64,000 nt of DNA from VAZQ01 sp963739175 (lineage in GTDB: Bacteria > Pseudomonadota > Alphaproteobacteria > Rhizobiales > Xanthobacteraceae): NCBI GenBank assembly GCA_963739175.1, contig CAVTZH010000010.1, positions 105,001 through 169,000 on the forward strand, written 5' to 3'. The number at the start of each line of letters is the position of its first letter. Position 1 is the first letter of the stretch. The notes beneath the pieces are model-generated. The model saw nothing but the letters and a program-made list of their open reading frames with translations. It was not told where the DNA came from and made no database searches. Positions 44,619-54,340 of this stretch are shown one piece after another. The position numbers and the translations under genes are program-made.

Positions 44619-44784
44619 CCGGCTCCCCCACATCCGCCAACGTCTCCTGTGACACCGCGCGCGCTTTGCGCAATTCGTAGACCGCGAGCGCCGTTTCGAA
44701 CGCAGCCGCCTTGTCGGCGATGCGCGCCTTGCGAGCGGACGAGAAGCCCTTGGTGAGGTCGTGGAAAGGGCGGTGTCCGGGCAT
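44602..44784 (-). CDS. Short HTH-antitoxin-like protein, probably truncated (60 aa)
   Basis: ATG 44784 behind GGAAGG opens MPGHRPFHDLTKGFSSARKA, continuing to ELRKARAVSQETLADVGEPD and a stop at 44602. The arrangement resembles the N-terminal half of XRE antitoxins (L-R-x-A-R-x-x-S-Q-E-x-L-A), but the recognition helix that should follow is missing. It is therefore a truncated remnant or has a hidden frameshift. It overlaps the next HTH gene. Confidence 0.6.
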   Translation of the reverse strand: MPGHRPFHDLTKGFSSARKARIADKAAAFETALAVYELRKARAVSQETLADVGEPDEPSN

Positions 44785-44937
44785 CAGATCAATCCTTCCG
44801 CGCGTCATGGCTCTCATTTTCTCAATAAATGCGCTGATATTGCAATCTGCTACGGCCGATGCTTATTGGCTGCAACCGTATATTGTCAACGCGTGGATGG
44901 CCGGCATAAGTCCCGGCCGTGACCGGGCTGGAGTGTT

Positions 44938-46168
<1,231 letters not shown>

Positions 46169-46205
46169 TGCGCACGTCGTTCGCCGCTGCCGCGAGCGCG
46201 GTGTC

Positions 46206-46364
46206 AGTATTTGCGCCCTCTCCCCTTGCGGGAGAGGGCTACGCCGGCAGATCAGCACATTCCGGTTGGGTGAGGGGTGTTGCTCAACACAACAATACCC
46301 CTCTCCCTATTCTTCGCGTTGAACATTCGGAGCTGCCCTCTCCCGCAAGGGGAGAGGGCGCACT
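46206..46364. repeat. BIME-like inverted repeat (CTCTCCCCTTGCGGGAGAGG type)
   Basis: Left CTCTCCCCTTGCGGGAGAGG and right CCTCTCCCGCAAGGGGAGAG pair perfectly over about 20 bases. Inner arms (GGGTGAGGGGTGTTG / CAACAATACCCCTC) and less conserved spacer lie between them. The unit separates argG from the convergent OmpA-like gene. Confidence 0.8.
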
Positions 46365-46391
46365 AACAGCCGTTGCGCTCGCTGCGGGATG

Positions 46392-46967
46392 CTACGCGCA
46401 GCCCTCGAACACCACCTCGACACGGCGGTTGCGCTGCCGGCCTTCCGGATCGTCCTTGCCGTCCGCCGTCGTGTTCGGCGCCACCGGCATCGACTTGCCG
46501 TAGCCGCGGATCGGCGTCGACGCCGGGATCACGTTCTGCTTCGCGAGCCAGTCGCGCACGGTGCGGGCGCGCGCCTCCGAGAGCTTCTGGTTATAGGCGT
46601 CGGTGCCGATCGAATCGGTGTGGCCCTCGATGCGGTTCGGCCGGCCGCCGAGCTTGGTGATCTCCGGCACGGCGGCCGACAGCGTCTCCTCCGCGTCGGG
46701 GCGCAGGTCCGACTTGTTGAAGTCGAACAGCGCATCGCCGACGACGCTCAGCCTGCGCTCGCAGCTCTTGGCGGTCTTCTTGACGGTGGTGCTGACCGCG
46801 TTGATGCCCTTGGGAATCTGGATGTTGCCGGGCTCCTGCCACTTGCCCTTCGGCACCTGGAATTCCTTGGGCTGCTGCCAGGTGCCTTTCGGCTGCTGGA
46901 TGTCGCGTTGCGCGTAGGCGGGCAGGACGGCGACGGAAACCGCAAGCAATGCGAATGCGAGGCGCAT
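46392..46967 (-). CDS. OmpA-family protein with N-terminal Pro-Lys-Gly repeats
   Basis: The 191-residue protein starts at ATG 46967 behind GGGAG. After a signal peptide (LPAYAQ) come short repeats of the type QPKGTWQQP-KEFQVPKGKWQEP (about residues 24-55). The C-terminal OmpA/MotB domain (ALFDFNKSDLRPDAEETL, EGHTDSIGTDAYNQKLSEAR, RNRRVEVVF) binds peptidoglycan. It is probably a periplasmic or outer-membrane-linked anchor. The repeat region is not part of the standard family. Confidence 0.9.
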   Translation of the reverse strand: MRLAFALLAVSVAVLPAYAQRDIQQPKGTWQQPKEFQVPKGKWQEPGNIQIPKGINAVSTTVKKTAKSCERRLSVVGDALFDFNKSDLRPDAEETLSAAVPEITKLGGRPNRIEGHTDSIGTDAYNQKLSEARARTVRDWLAKQNVIPASTPIRGYGKSMPVAPNTTADGKDDPEGRQRNRRVEVVFEGCA

Positions 46968-47061
46968 GGGAATCTCCCAATCGTTGGCGCGCCGTCGCCC
47001 CACTGTCGGTTTCCCGAAGGCGGCTGCCGGTTCATGCGCCGCGACTGATCATGCGCGAAGA

Positions 47062-47077
47062 TGCTTAATATTAAGCA
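47062..47077. promoter_or_regulatory. Perfect 16-bp AT-rich palindrome upstream of the OmpA-like gene
   Basis: TGCTTAATATTAAGCA lies about 95 bases upstream of the OmpA-like start, in otherwise GC-rich DNA. Position and symmetry suggest a dimeric repressor site; no regulator is identified. Confidence 0.4.
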
Positions 47078-47087
47078 AGGAGCCCTG

Positions 47088-47118
47088 TAGCCCGGATGGA
47101 GCGAAGCGAAATCCGGGG
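47088..47118. repeat. Short REP unit (TAGCCCGGATGGAGCGAAGC), unfilled
   Basis: CCCGGAT and ATCCGGG arms flank GGAGCGAAGCGAA. The same unit at 57077-57138 carries the nested palindromic element in its loop. Confidence 0.75.
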
Positions 47119-47164
47119 TGGGCGGTCCCGCATTTCGCTTATGGCTTCATGTGGGCTACGAACG

Positions 47165-47491
47165 CTAGCGCAGCGTCGCCGGCACATTCACGTCGACGTC
47201 CACAATATCGATGCAAGCCTGGGTCATGCGGTGCGAGCCGCCGGTGTGCCATTCGCCGTCCATCGTCTCCGCATCCACGACATCCCTGAGCGCGAAGCAG
47301 CGCCATTCGCCGCCCGGCGGCAGCGTCGAGTTGCTTTCGCCGCCGAACTGGAACACCAGCACCTTCTCGATCCGGTTCTTGAAGCCGAGGATGTGCGGCG
47401 CCACCTCGCGCCGCTTGCCCTGGTAGCGGCAGACGATCAGCTTGCGCTCGAGGATCGCGCGGCGGAACAACGCGTAGGTGGCGCTCGGCAT
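47165..47491 (-). CDS. Hypothetical protein (108 aa)
   Basis: The frame begins MPSATYALFRRAILERKLIV and continues with CRYQGKRREVAPHILGFKNR and VLVFQFGGESNSTLPPGGEW. The block I-x-x-R-K-L-x-V-x-x-Y-x-G-x-x-R-x-V-x-P-x-x-L-G resembles the start of WYL-type ligand domains, but the characteristic W-Y-L triplet is absent. I treat it as uncharacterised. It is downstream of the flavin-binding-type gene on the same strand. Confidence 0.7.
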   Translation of the reverse strand: MPSATYALFRRAILERKLIVCRYQGKRREVAPHILGFKNRIEKVLVFQFGGESNSTLPPGGEWRCFALRDVVDAETMDGEWHTGGSHRMTQACIDIVDVDVNVPATLR

Positions 47492-47504
47492 GGCGCAGAC
47501 GATA

Positions 47505-47990
47505 CTACATCTTCACCGTCACCTTGCGGTTCTCGCCGAGGTTCGGCTTCTCGCCGGTGATGCGCGCCTTGGCAAACTCATAGATGGCGACCGCCTTGCT
47601 CGCGGGGCCGTCCCACAGCTCGGCGGTGATGGGCGTGACGCGCAGCACGCAGACGTCGGGATCGTCCGGCCCCTTCCACCAGGCGCTGTCGGTCACCTTC
47701 CAGATCTCCGCCGCCTTGGCGTGATCGTGCAACACCTCGGCGCGCGCGGTGATCGAGAGATAGGCCTTGGCGGCGTGATCGATGAAGACGAGGCCGACGT
47801 CGTGCCCGGCCTCGATCTCGTGCTCTTTGGCGCTGTGCACGTCGGTCACGAACCAGATGATGCCATTCATGCGATCAGCGCGCGCCTCGACCGGCCGCGC
47901 GCGCAGGCCGCCGGCAAAGCGCGTCGTCAGCATGCAGACGCCGACCTTCTCGACGATGTCCCAGACGCGGTCGTGGCTGCTCTCGGCCAT
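47505..47990 (-). CDS. Pyridoxamine 5'-phosphate oxidase-like (general stress protein 26 type) protein
   Basis: The 161-residue protein from ATG 47990 (MAESSHDRVWDIVEKVGVCM) has the split-barrel flavin-binding layout: LTTRFAGGLRARPVEARADR, IIWFVTDVHSAKEHEIEAG, and AYLSITARAEVLHDHAKAAE followed by WKGPDDPDVCVLRVTP. Such proteins bind FMN or related flavins and are often stress-linked. They are not PdxH itself. It lies 13 bases upstream of the 108-residue gene, so the two may be co-transcribed. Confidence 0.85.
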   Translation of the reverse strand: MAESSHDRVWDIVEKVGVCMLTTRFAGGLRARPVEARADRMNGIIWFVTDVHSAKEHEIEAGHDVGLVFIDHAAKAYLSITARAEVLHDHAKAAEIWKVTDSAWWKGPDDPDVCVLRVTPITAELWDGPASKAVAIYEFAKARITGEKPNLGENRKVTVKM

Positions 47991-48029
47991 GCTGCAATAA
48001 CCCCGCAAGCGCTGCCGATGTTCCTTCTA

Positions 48030-48413
48030 TCACGCCGGCAGGAAGCAGACCGCCTCGATATTGTGCCCGTCGGGATCGAGCACGAAGGCAGCGTAGTAGT
48101 TGGGGCCGTACTGCGGCCGCAGCCCCGGCGCGCCGTTGTCCTTGCCGCCGGCCGCGACCGCCTCGCGATGGAACGCATCGACCGCGGCGCGGTCGCGCGC
48201 CGTGATCGCCACATGCACCGGATTGCCGACCCCGCCTTCGCCGCCGATCCAGAAATCCGGGTTGCCGCCAATGCCGAAGCCCGCCGCCGGCGCGCCCATC
48301 TCGTTGCTGCCGACCTCCATGATCAGGCCATAGCCGAGCGGCGCCAGCGCGCGCTCGTAGAACAGCTTCGACGTGACGTAGTCCGACACCGGAAATCCGA
48401 CATGATCGATCAT
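48030..48413 (-). CDS. VOC-family (glyoxalase/bleomycin resistance-like) protein
   Basis: The 127-residue protein starts at ATG 48413 behind GGAGGTGCCC. It shows the paired beta-alpha-beta-beta-beta layout of VOC proteins: MIDHVGFPVSDYVTSKLFYE with the first metal-site His, and the end YYAAFVLDPDGHNIEAVCF with the second-half ligands. The substrate is unknown; glutathione S-transfer, isomerase or binding roles all occur in the family. It is the next upstream gene of the flavin-type protein on the same strand. Confidence 0.9.
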   Translation of the reverse strand: MIDHVGFPVSDYVTSKLFYERALAPLGYGLIMEVGSNEMGAPAAGFGIGGNPDFWIGGEGGVGNPVHVAITARDRAAVDAFHREAVAAGGKDNGAPGLRPQYGPNYYAAFVLDPDGHNIEAVCFLPA

Positions 48414-48483
48414 GGGCACCTCCATCGACGACGAAGATGTCGTCATTGCGGAGGCGTTCGCCAAGCGCTCCAGCGCAGAAACG

Positions 48484-48998
48484 TCAAATCTTGCGGCTGT
48501 CATAGGCCCAGTGCAGCAGCGCCTGGCGCTGGCGCTTGCGGCACATCAGGTCGCCGGGCTCGCAGTTGCGCTCGACCTGGCGCACATGGCGGCGGATCGC
48601 CTTCCAGCGCTTGATCTGGCGGCGGTCTTCGTCGTCTAAGCGGCGGCCCATGTAGTAGCGGCAATACCACTGGAACCAGCCGCGCGGATCGTCGGGATGG
48701 AGCCAGCCCTTCTTGCGCCAGACCGAGAGCGGCTGGCTGGCGTCGACGCCGAAGAAATTGAGCGCGCAGTCGCGTCCCTCCGGCGAAAGCTTCGCGCGCG
48801 TGAACCAGCTCTTGGGAAATTCCTTGCGGCAGTCGGTCATGTACTTGCCGCCGAACACGCCGAGCTGGAGCATCTGTTGCGGCGTGAGCTGCGGCTTGAA
48901 TTCGGGATCGAAATTGCGCCCGGCCGGCGCCTCCGCTCATAGCGGTAGCGCTTCTGCATCTTGTCGTTGACGGTGACGGTACGCTTGCGAGGAGCCAT
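48484..48998 (-). CDS. Hypothetical Cys-rich basic protein, frameshifted
   Basis: ATG 48998 behind GCGAGGAGCC opens MAPRKRTVTVNDKMQKRYRY; after a one-base shift near 48930-48940 the sequence continues as APAGRNFDPEFKPQLTPQQM. The rest includes GVFGGKYMTDCRKEFPKSWF and WFQWYCRYYMGRRLDDEDRR, ending at 48484. The joined length is about 171 residues. The tail has many basic and aromatic residues and several Cys, which hints at nucleic-acid binding, but I recognise no family. It is conserved-looking across the shift. Confidence 0.75.
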
Positions 48999-49019
48999 GA
49001 GCCGTTCTGCATTCTCCGC

Positions 49020-49132
49020 CCTCATGGTGAGGAGCCGCGCGTAGCGGCGTCTCGAACCATGGCCGCACGGACGGTGGCCGCTCATCCTTCGAGACGCGTG
49101 CTTCGCACGCTCCTCAGGATGAGGGCGGAGCG
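49020..49132. repeat. Palindromic repeat (CTCATGGTGAGGAGC ... GCTCCTCAGGATGAG)
   Basis: Left segments CTCATGGTGAGGAGC and GCGTCTCGAACCATGGCCG face right segments CGGTGGCCGCTCATCCTTCG and GCTCCTCAGGATGAG, forming an imperfect long hairpin. It lies between sdhB and the Cys-rich protein gene and holds no gene. Confidence 0.7.
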
Positions 49133-49161
49133 AGAGCGCGTGTGCCTCTAAGCCCGCCCGC

Positions 49162-49944
49162 CTAAACTTGCCGGTCGACCATCTTGCGCTTGATGCCGGC
49201 GATGGCCTTCGCAGGATTGAGCCCCTTCGGGCAGGCCTTGGCGCAGTTCATGATGGTGTGGCAGCGGTAGAGCCGGAACGGGTCCTCGAGCTTGTCGAGC
49301 CGTTCGCCCTTCTCCTCGTCGCGGCTGTCGTCGATCCAGCGGCTCGCCTGCAGCAGCGCGGCGGGGCCGAGGAAGCGCTCGGAATTCCACCAGTAGCTCG
49401 GGCACGAGGTCGAGCAGCAGGCGCACAGGATGCACTCGTAGAGGCCGTCGAGCTTCACGCGGTCCTCGTGGCTCTGCTTCCACTCCTTCTCCGGCGTCGG
49501 CGATTTGGTATGCAGCCACGGCTCGATCGAGGCGTATTGCGCATAGAAATTGGTGAGGTCGGGCACCAGGTCCTTCACCACCGGCTGGTGCGGCAGCGGA
49601 TAGATCTTCACGACGCTCGATGCGACGTCGCCGGCGTGCTTGGTGCAGGCGAGCGTGTTCGAGCCGTCGATGTTCATCGCGCAGGAGCCGCACACGCCCT
49701 CGCGGCAGGAGCGGCGGAAGGTCAGCGTCGGGTCGATGTTGTTCTTGATCCAGATCAGCGCGTCGAGAACCATCGGCCCGGTATCGCCGGTGTCCACGTA
49801 ATAGGTGTCGATGCGCGGGTTCTTTCCGTCGTCCGGATTCCAGCGATAGATCTTGTATTCGCGCACGTCGCGCGCGCCGGTCGGATAGGCCCAGGTGCGG
49901 CCTTCGGTGATCTTCGAGTTCTTCGGCAGATTGAGCTGGACCAT
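49162..49944 (-). CDS. sdhB: Succinate dehydrogenase iron-sulfur subunit
   Basis: The 260-residue SdhB carries electrons from FAD to quinone in complex II of the inner membrane. The three cluster motifs are present: CREGVCGSCAMNIDGSNTLA for [2Fe-2S], CILCACCSTSCP for [4Fe-4S] and CHTIMNCAKACPKGLNP for [3Fe-4S]. It is the last gene of the sdhCDAB operon, 20 bases after sdhA. The length is normal. Confidence 0.97.
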   Translation of the reverse strand: MVQLNLPKNSKITEGRTWAYPTGARDVREYKIYRWNPDDGKNPRIDTYYVDTGDTGPMVLDALIWIKNNIDPTLTFRRSCREGVCGSCAMNIDGSNTLACTKHAGDVASSVVKIYPLPHQPVVKDLVPDLTNFYAQYASIEPWLHTKSPTPEKEWKQSHEDRVKLDGLYECILCACCSTSCPSYWWNSERFLGPAALLQASRWIDDSRDEEKGERLDKLEDPFRLYRCHTIMNCAKACPKGLNPAKAIAGIKRKMVDRQV

Positions 49945-49964
49945 GTCGATCGTTGCTTTCGTTC

Positions 49965-51797
49965 TTAGTAAACCCGCGCCTTCGGCTCGATGTACGACAC
50001 CTCGTTGGTGAGCGTGTAGGCGTGTACCGGCCGGTAGTCGATCGTCACCTTGCCCTTGCCGTCGAGCCAGGACAGCGTGTGCTTCATCCAGTTCTTGTCG
50101 TCGCGATCGGGGAAGTCCTCACGCGCATGCGCGCCGCGGCTTTCCTGGCGGTTGAGCGCCAACTCCATCGTCACCACGGCCTGCGCGATCAGGTTGTCGA
50201 ATTCGAGCGTCTCGATCAGGTCCGAATTCCAGATCAGCGAACGGTCGACGACCTTGAGGTCCGGCACCGCGTCGTAGGCTTCGTGGATCAGCTTCACGCC
50301 TTCCTGCAGGATCTCGCCGGTGCGGAAGACGGCGCAGTTGTTCTGCATCACCTTCTGCATCTTGAGCCGCAGCTCCGCGGTCGGCGACTTGCCGTTGGCG
50401 TGGCGGAATTTGTCGAGCCGCGACAGCGCGAGGTCGGCGGAATCCTTCGGCAGGTCCTGCTGCTTCTCGCCGGCATGCACCAGCTCGGCGCAGCGATGCG
50501 CGGCGGCGCGGCCGAACACCACCAGGTCGATCAGCGAGTTCGAGCCGAGACGATTGGCGCCATGGACCGAGACACAGCCGGCTTCGCCGAGCGCCATCAG
50601 TCCCGGCACGACGGTGTCGTCGTTGCCGTGCTTCTTGGTCAGCACCTCGCCGTGGAAGTTGGTGGGAATGCCGCCCATGTTGTAGTGCACGGTCGGCACG
50701 ATCGGGATCGGCTCGCACGTCACGTCGACGCCGGCGAAGATGCGCGCGGATTCCGAAATGCCGGGCAGCCGCTCGTGCAGGATCGCCGGATCGAGATGGT
50801 CGAGGTGCAGATTGATGTGGTCCTTGTGCTTGCCGACGCCGCGGCCCTCGCGGATCTCGATGGTCATCGCGCGCGACACCACGTCGCGCGACGCGAGGTC
50901 CTTCGCCGACGGCGCGTAGCGCTCCATGAAGCGCTCGCCCTCGGAATTGGTGACGTAGGCGCCTTCGCCGCGCGCGCCTTCGGTGATCAGGCAGCCGGCG
51001 CCGTAGATGCCGGTCGGGTGGAACTGCACGAACTCCATGTCCTGCAGCGGCAGGCCGGCGCGCAGCACCATGGCGTTGCCGTCGCCGGTGCAGATATGCG
51101 CCGAGGTGCAGGAGAAATAGGCGCGCCCGTAGCCGCCGGTGGCGAGGATGGTCATCTGGGCGCGGAAGCGGTGGATCGAGCCGTCGTCGAGCGAGATCGC
51201 GACCACGCCGCGGCAGCGGCCTTCTTCCATGATCAGGTCGATCGCGAAATACTCGATGTAGAACTCGGCCGAGTGCCGCAGCGACTGGCCGTACATCGTG
51301 TGCAGCATGGCGTGGCCGGTGCGGTCGGCGGCGGCGCAGGTGCGCTGCGCGGTGCCCTTGCCGTAATGCGTGGTCATGCCGCCGAACGGACGCTGGTAGA
51401 TCTTGCCGTCCTCCTCGCGGCGCGAGAACGGCAGGCCCCAGTGCTCGAGCTCGTAGACCGCCTCCGGCGCGTTGCGGCAGAGATATTCGATGGCGTCCTG
51501 GTCGCCGAGCCAGTCGGCGCCCTTGACGGTGTCGTACATATGCCAGCGCCAGTCGTCCTCGCTCATATTGCCGAGTGCGGCGGCGATGCCGCCCTGCGCC
51601 GCCACCGTGTGCGAGCGGGTGGGAAATACCTTGGTGATGCAGGCGGTCCTGAGGCCCGCCTCGCTGCAGCCGACGACGGCGCGCAGGCCGGATCCGCCGG
51701 CGCCCACCACCACCACGTCATAGGTGTGGTCCTCGATCGGATAGGCGCGGCCATTCACCGAGGGCGCGCCCGAGCCATTGGAACCGTTGGTCGCCAT
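49965..51797 (-). CDS. sdhA: Succinate dehydrogenase flavoprotein subunit
   Basis: The 610-residue SdhA oxidises succinate to fumarate with covalent FAD. It shows the dinucleotide fold VVVVGAGGSGLRAVVG, the FAD-attachment histidine in RSHTVAAQGGIAAALGN, and the active-site region HPTGIYGAGCLITEGARGEG. HGANRLGSNSLIDLVVFGR and the C-terminal arginine-rich helix are also present. It is the third gene of sdhCDAB, four bases after sdhD. Confidence 0.97.
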   Translation of the reverse strand: MATNGSNGSGAPSVNGRAYPIEDHTYDVVVVGAGGSGLRAVVGCSEAGLRTACITKVFPTRSHTVAAQGGIAAALGNMSEDDWRWHMYDTVKGADWLGDQDAIEYLCRNAPEAVYELEHWGLPFSRREEDGKIYQRPFGGMTTHYGKGTAQRTCAAADRTGHAMLHTMYGQSLRHSAEFYIEYFAIDLIMEEGRCRGVVAISLDDGSIHRFRAQMTILATGGYGRAYFSCTSAHICTGDGNAMVLRAGLPLQDMEFVQFHPTGIYGAGCLITEGARGEGAYVTNSEGERFMERYAPSAKDLASRDVVSRAMTIEIREGRGVGKHKDHINLHLDHLDPAILHERLPGISESARIFAGVDVTCEPIPIVPTVHYNMGGIPTNFHGEVLTKKHGNDDTVVPGLMALGEAGCVSVHGANRLGSNSLIDLVVFGRAAAHRCAELVHAGEKQQDLPKDSADLALSRLDKFRHANGKSPTAELRLKMQKVMQNNCAVFRTGEILQEGVKLIHEAYDAVPDLKVVDRSLIWNSDLIETLEFDNLIAQAVVTMELALNRQESRGAHAREDFPDRDDKNWMKHTLSWLDGKGKVTIDYRPVHAYTLTNEVSYIEPKARVY

Positions 51798-51801
51798 CCG
51801 C

Positions 51802-52197
51802 CTAAACTCCGAACGACAGTTTCAGGACCCCGTACGCGGCCGCGAGCCCGACGGTGATCGTGAAGAAGGTGTTGAGCATGATCAGAACCGGCCGGATGAT
51901 TTCGCCGTGCACGTAGTCCTCGATCACGACCTGCATGCCGAGCCGCATGTGGTAGGTGATCGAAGCGATGAACAAGAGCATCATGATCGCGACGATCGGC
52001 GTGCTGAGGGTCTGCTGCGCGAACGCCTGGTTGCGGCGGAACAGCGACACCAGGATCACGACGAAGGCGATGGTGAGCGGCACGTTGGCGACCGCGGTGA
52101 CGCGCTGCCACCAGAAATGCCCGGTGCCGGACTTGGCCGAGCCAAGGCCGCCGACGCGTGCCAGCGGGGTGCGCATGTCGCTGCCGTTGGCGCTCAT
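51802..52197 (-). CDS. sdhD: Succinate dehydrogenase membrane anchor subunit
   Basis: The 131-residue SdhD has three hydrophobic helices. ITYHMRLGMQVVIEDYVHG carries the conserved histidine and tyrosine near the quinone and haem site. It starts MSANGSDMRTPLARVGGLGS at ATG 52197, overlapping the sdhC stop by four bases, which implies translational coupling. The open frame upstream of this start overlaps sdhC and is not used. Confidence 0.94.
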   Translation of the reverse strand: MSANGSDMRTPLARVGGLGSAKSGTGHFWWQRVTAVANVPLTIAFVVILVSLFRRNQAFAQQTLSTPIVAIMMLLFIASITYHMRLGMQVVIEDYVHGEIIRPVLIMLNTFFTITVGLAAAYGVLKLSFGV

Positions 52198-52601
52198 CGC
52201 GGGCCTCCGATGAAGAAGTAGCCGACGATCCACAGCAGCAGCGTGAGCGTGACCGATCCCACAATTGTCGCGAGCGCGAGCGCTTCGCGTTCGTTCTGCT
52301 CGAAGCCGCGGCCGGTATCCCAGATCAGGTGGCGGATGCCGCCCAGCATGTGGTGGATCAGCGCCCAGGTGTAGCCGAACAGGATGAGCCACCCGAACCA
52401 GGTGTTGATGAACGCCGTAAAGCGCGAGTAACCGCCGGGGCCGGACGCCACCGCGATCAGCCACCATGCCACCAGGATGGTCCCGAAATAGAGCCCGACG
52501 CCGGTGACGCGATGCGCGATCGACATCGCCATCGGCAACGGCCAACGATAAATCTGCAAGTGGGGAGAGAGCGGCCGCTCCCGAGCCTTGCTGTCGGCCA
52601 T
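52194..52601 (-). CDS. sdhC: Succinate dehydrogenase cytochrome b556 subunit
   Basis: The 135-residue SdhC starts at ATG 52601 behind GGAGGACATCGA. The family signature SPHLQIYRWPLPMAMSIAHR, with quinone-site Ser and Arg and haem-ligand His, is followed by three helices and WALIHHMLGGIRHLIWDTG. It anchors complex II and is the first gene of sdhCDAB. Confidence 0.95.
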   Translation of the reverse strand: MADSKARERPLSPHLQIYRWPLPMAMSIAHRVTGVGLYFGTILVAWWLIAVASGPGGYSRFTAFINTWFGWLILFGYTWALIHHMLGGIRHLIWDTGRGFEQNEREALALATIVGSVTLTLLLWIVGYFFIGGPR

Positions 52602-52849
52602 CGATGTCCTCCGAGGCAGATCGTGCTCTAACGAATGCGCGCATGCCCTGCAATCTGCCGATGGCAGTTGTCCTTGGCATACCAGTGGCATACCAGCGGG
52701 GTAGGCACGCAACGGGGCCGAAAGCCTCTTGGCGGCCCCTCACTTCGTCATTGGCGAATGATGGGGTATAAGAATCTGTTTTACAATGAGGATTTGGCGT
52801 AGTCTACCTTCGTCAAATTCGAAGGTAGCGCCAATTCCGGGTTGTCTGC
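52602..52849. promoter_or_regulatory. Divergent control region between sdhC and lysR-like gene, with LysR-type dyad
   Basis: The region contains a dyad TACCTTCG (52805-52812) and CGAAGGTA (52820-52827) with a seven-base spacer, 22 bases before the lysR-like ATG. LysR regulators commonly bind such interrupted palindromes at their own promoter. AT-rich DNA (TATAAGAATCTGTTTTACAA) lies just left of it. The sdh promoter must also lie here. Confidence 0.55.
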
Positions 52850-53737
52850 ATGCGCTTCGATCTCGCCGATTTGAGCTTGTTTCGCCACATCGTCGATGCC
52901 GGCAGCATCACGCATGGCGCCGAGCGCGCCAACCTCGCGCTCGCGGCGGCGTCGACGCGCATCCGCAACATGGAAGAGGCGCTCGGCGCCGCTCTGCTGG
53001 TGCGCGGCCGCCAGGGCGTGCAGCCGACGCAGGCCGGGCGTACCTTGCTGCAGCACGCGCGCACGATCTTGCGGCAGGCCGAACGGTTGCGCGAGGATCT
53101 CGGCGCCTATGCCGGCGGCATCGCCGGGCAGATCAGGGTGCTGTCGAACACCAACGCGCTCACCGAATTCCTGCCCGAGGCGCTTGGCTCGTTCCTGGCG
53201 TCGCATCCGCATGTCAGCATCGATCTCGAGGAGCGGCTCTCCGACGAGATCGTCGGCCTGATCGCGGAGGGCACCGCCGATCTCGGCATCATCGCCGGCA
53301 CCGTCGATGCGAGCGCGCTCGAGACCTATCCGTTCCGCAAGGACCGTTTCGTGCTGGTGGTGCCGCGCGGCCATGCGCTTGCCAAGCGCGCGAAGATCAC
53401 GTTCGCGCAGGTGCTCGACCACGATTTCGTCGGGCTCGATCGCGCCTCGGCGCTGCAGCGCTTCCTCGCCGACAAGGCGGTGCGCATCGGGCAGCCGCTG
53501 CGCCTGCGCGTGCAGCTGCGCTCGTTCGATGCGGTCTGCCGCATGGTCGAATGCAAGGTCGGCATCGGGATCGTGCCGGAGACGACCGCGCGGCGGGTCG
53601 AGCGCACCATGGCGATCGCGACCGTCGCCCTGGCCGACGCCTGGGCGGTGCGTGAGTTGACGATCTGCATCCGGCGGCTGGCGGAGCTGCCGCCCTATGC
53701 GCGGCAGCTGGTCGAGCACCTGCGCGGGGCCGGTTAA
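52850..53737 (+). CDS. LysR-family transcriptional regulator
   Basis: The 295-residue protein has the N-terminal HTH (SITHGAERANLALAAASTRI, then LGAALLVRGRQGVQPTQAG) and a LysR effector-binding domain from about residue 90 (GQIRVLSNTNALTEFLPEAL). The effector is unknown. Transcription is divergent from sdhC, so control of succinate dehydrogenase is possible but not shown. It ends well before a DUF4399 gene. Confidence 0.92.
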   Translation: MRFDLADLSLFRHIVDAGSITHGAERANLALAAASTRIRNMEEALGAALLVRGRQGVQPTQAGRTLLQHARTILRQAERLREDLGAYAGGIAGQIRVLSNTNALTEFLPEALGSFLASHPHVSIDLEERLSDEIVGLIAEGTADLGIIAGTVDASALETYPFRKDRFVLVVPRGHALAKRAKITFAQVLDHDFVGLDRASALQRFLADKAVRIGQPLRLRVQLRSFDAVCRMVECKVGIGIVPETTARRVERTMAIATVALADAWAVRELTICIRRLAELPPYARQLVEHLRGAG

Positions 53738-53853
53738 CGTCCGCGCGATCGGTGCCAGTCGTGCCTTCCACAAGCCGCCGGAATTGTGGGACAATAGCGG
53801 CAACATGACCGCCGGAGCGAAGCTGGCGGCTCAGTGGAGAATGGGAGGATACG

Positions 53854-54291
53854 ATGGCACTTTCTAAACTGGCCGCCGCCGCGATCGTTCTCGCCGCCTG
53901 CCTGTCGCTGCCCGCGACCGCGCAGAACCCGGTGACGCCGTCGCCGAAGGGCGCCAAGGTCTATTTCGTCAATCTCAAGAACGGCGCCGTCGTCACCAGT
54001 CCGTTCCTGGTCCAGTTCGGCTTGTCAGGCATGGGCGTGGCGCCGGTCGGGGTCGATACCGCGAACACCGGGCATCATCACCTGATCATCGACACCAAGC
54101 TGTCGCCCGAAGAGCTGAAGGCGCCGATCGCGGCCGACGCCAAGCACGTGCACTACGGCGCCGGCCAGACCGAGGCGATGGTGACGCTGCCGCCGGGACA
54201 GCACACTTTGCAGCTCGTGCTCGGGAACTGGAGCCATATCCCGCACGATCCGCCGGTGATGTCGGAGATCGTTACGATCACGGTGAAGTGA
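53854..54291 (+). CDS. DUF4399 domain periplasmic protein
   Basis: The 145-residue protein starts at ATG 53854 behind GGGAGG with a signal peptide to PATAQ. The DUF4399 core shows KVYFVNLKNGAVVTSPFLVQ, NTGHHHLIIDTKLSPEELKA and PPGQHTLQLVLGNWSHIPHD. The His-rich H-H-H segment suggests metal binding. The function is unknown. It precedes the cytochrome b / molybdoenzyme pair by 49 bases and may be part of that unit. Confidence 0.9.
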   Translation: MALSKLAAAAIVLAACLSLPATAQNPVTPSPKGAKVYFVNLKNGAVVTSPFLVQFGLSGMGVAPVGVDTANTGHHHLIIDTKLSPEELKAPIAADAKHVHYGAGQTEAMVTLPPGQHTLQLVLGNWSHIPHDPPVMSEIVTITVK

Positions 54292-54340
54292 GCCGCGTCA
54301 TTGCGGCTGCAACGTCGGTCCATCGACGCTAAGATGGGCC

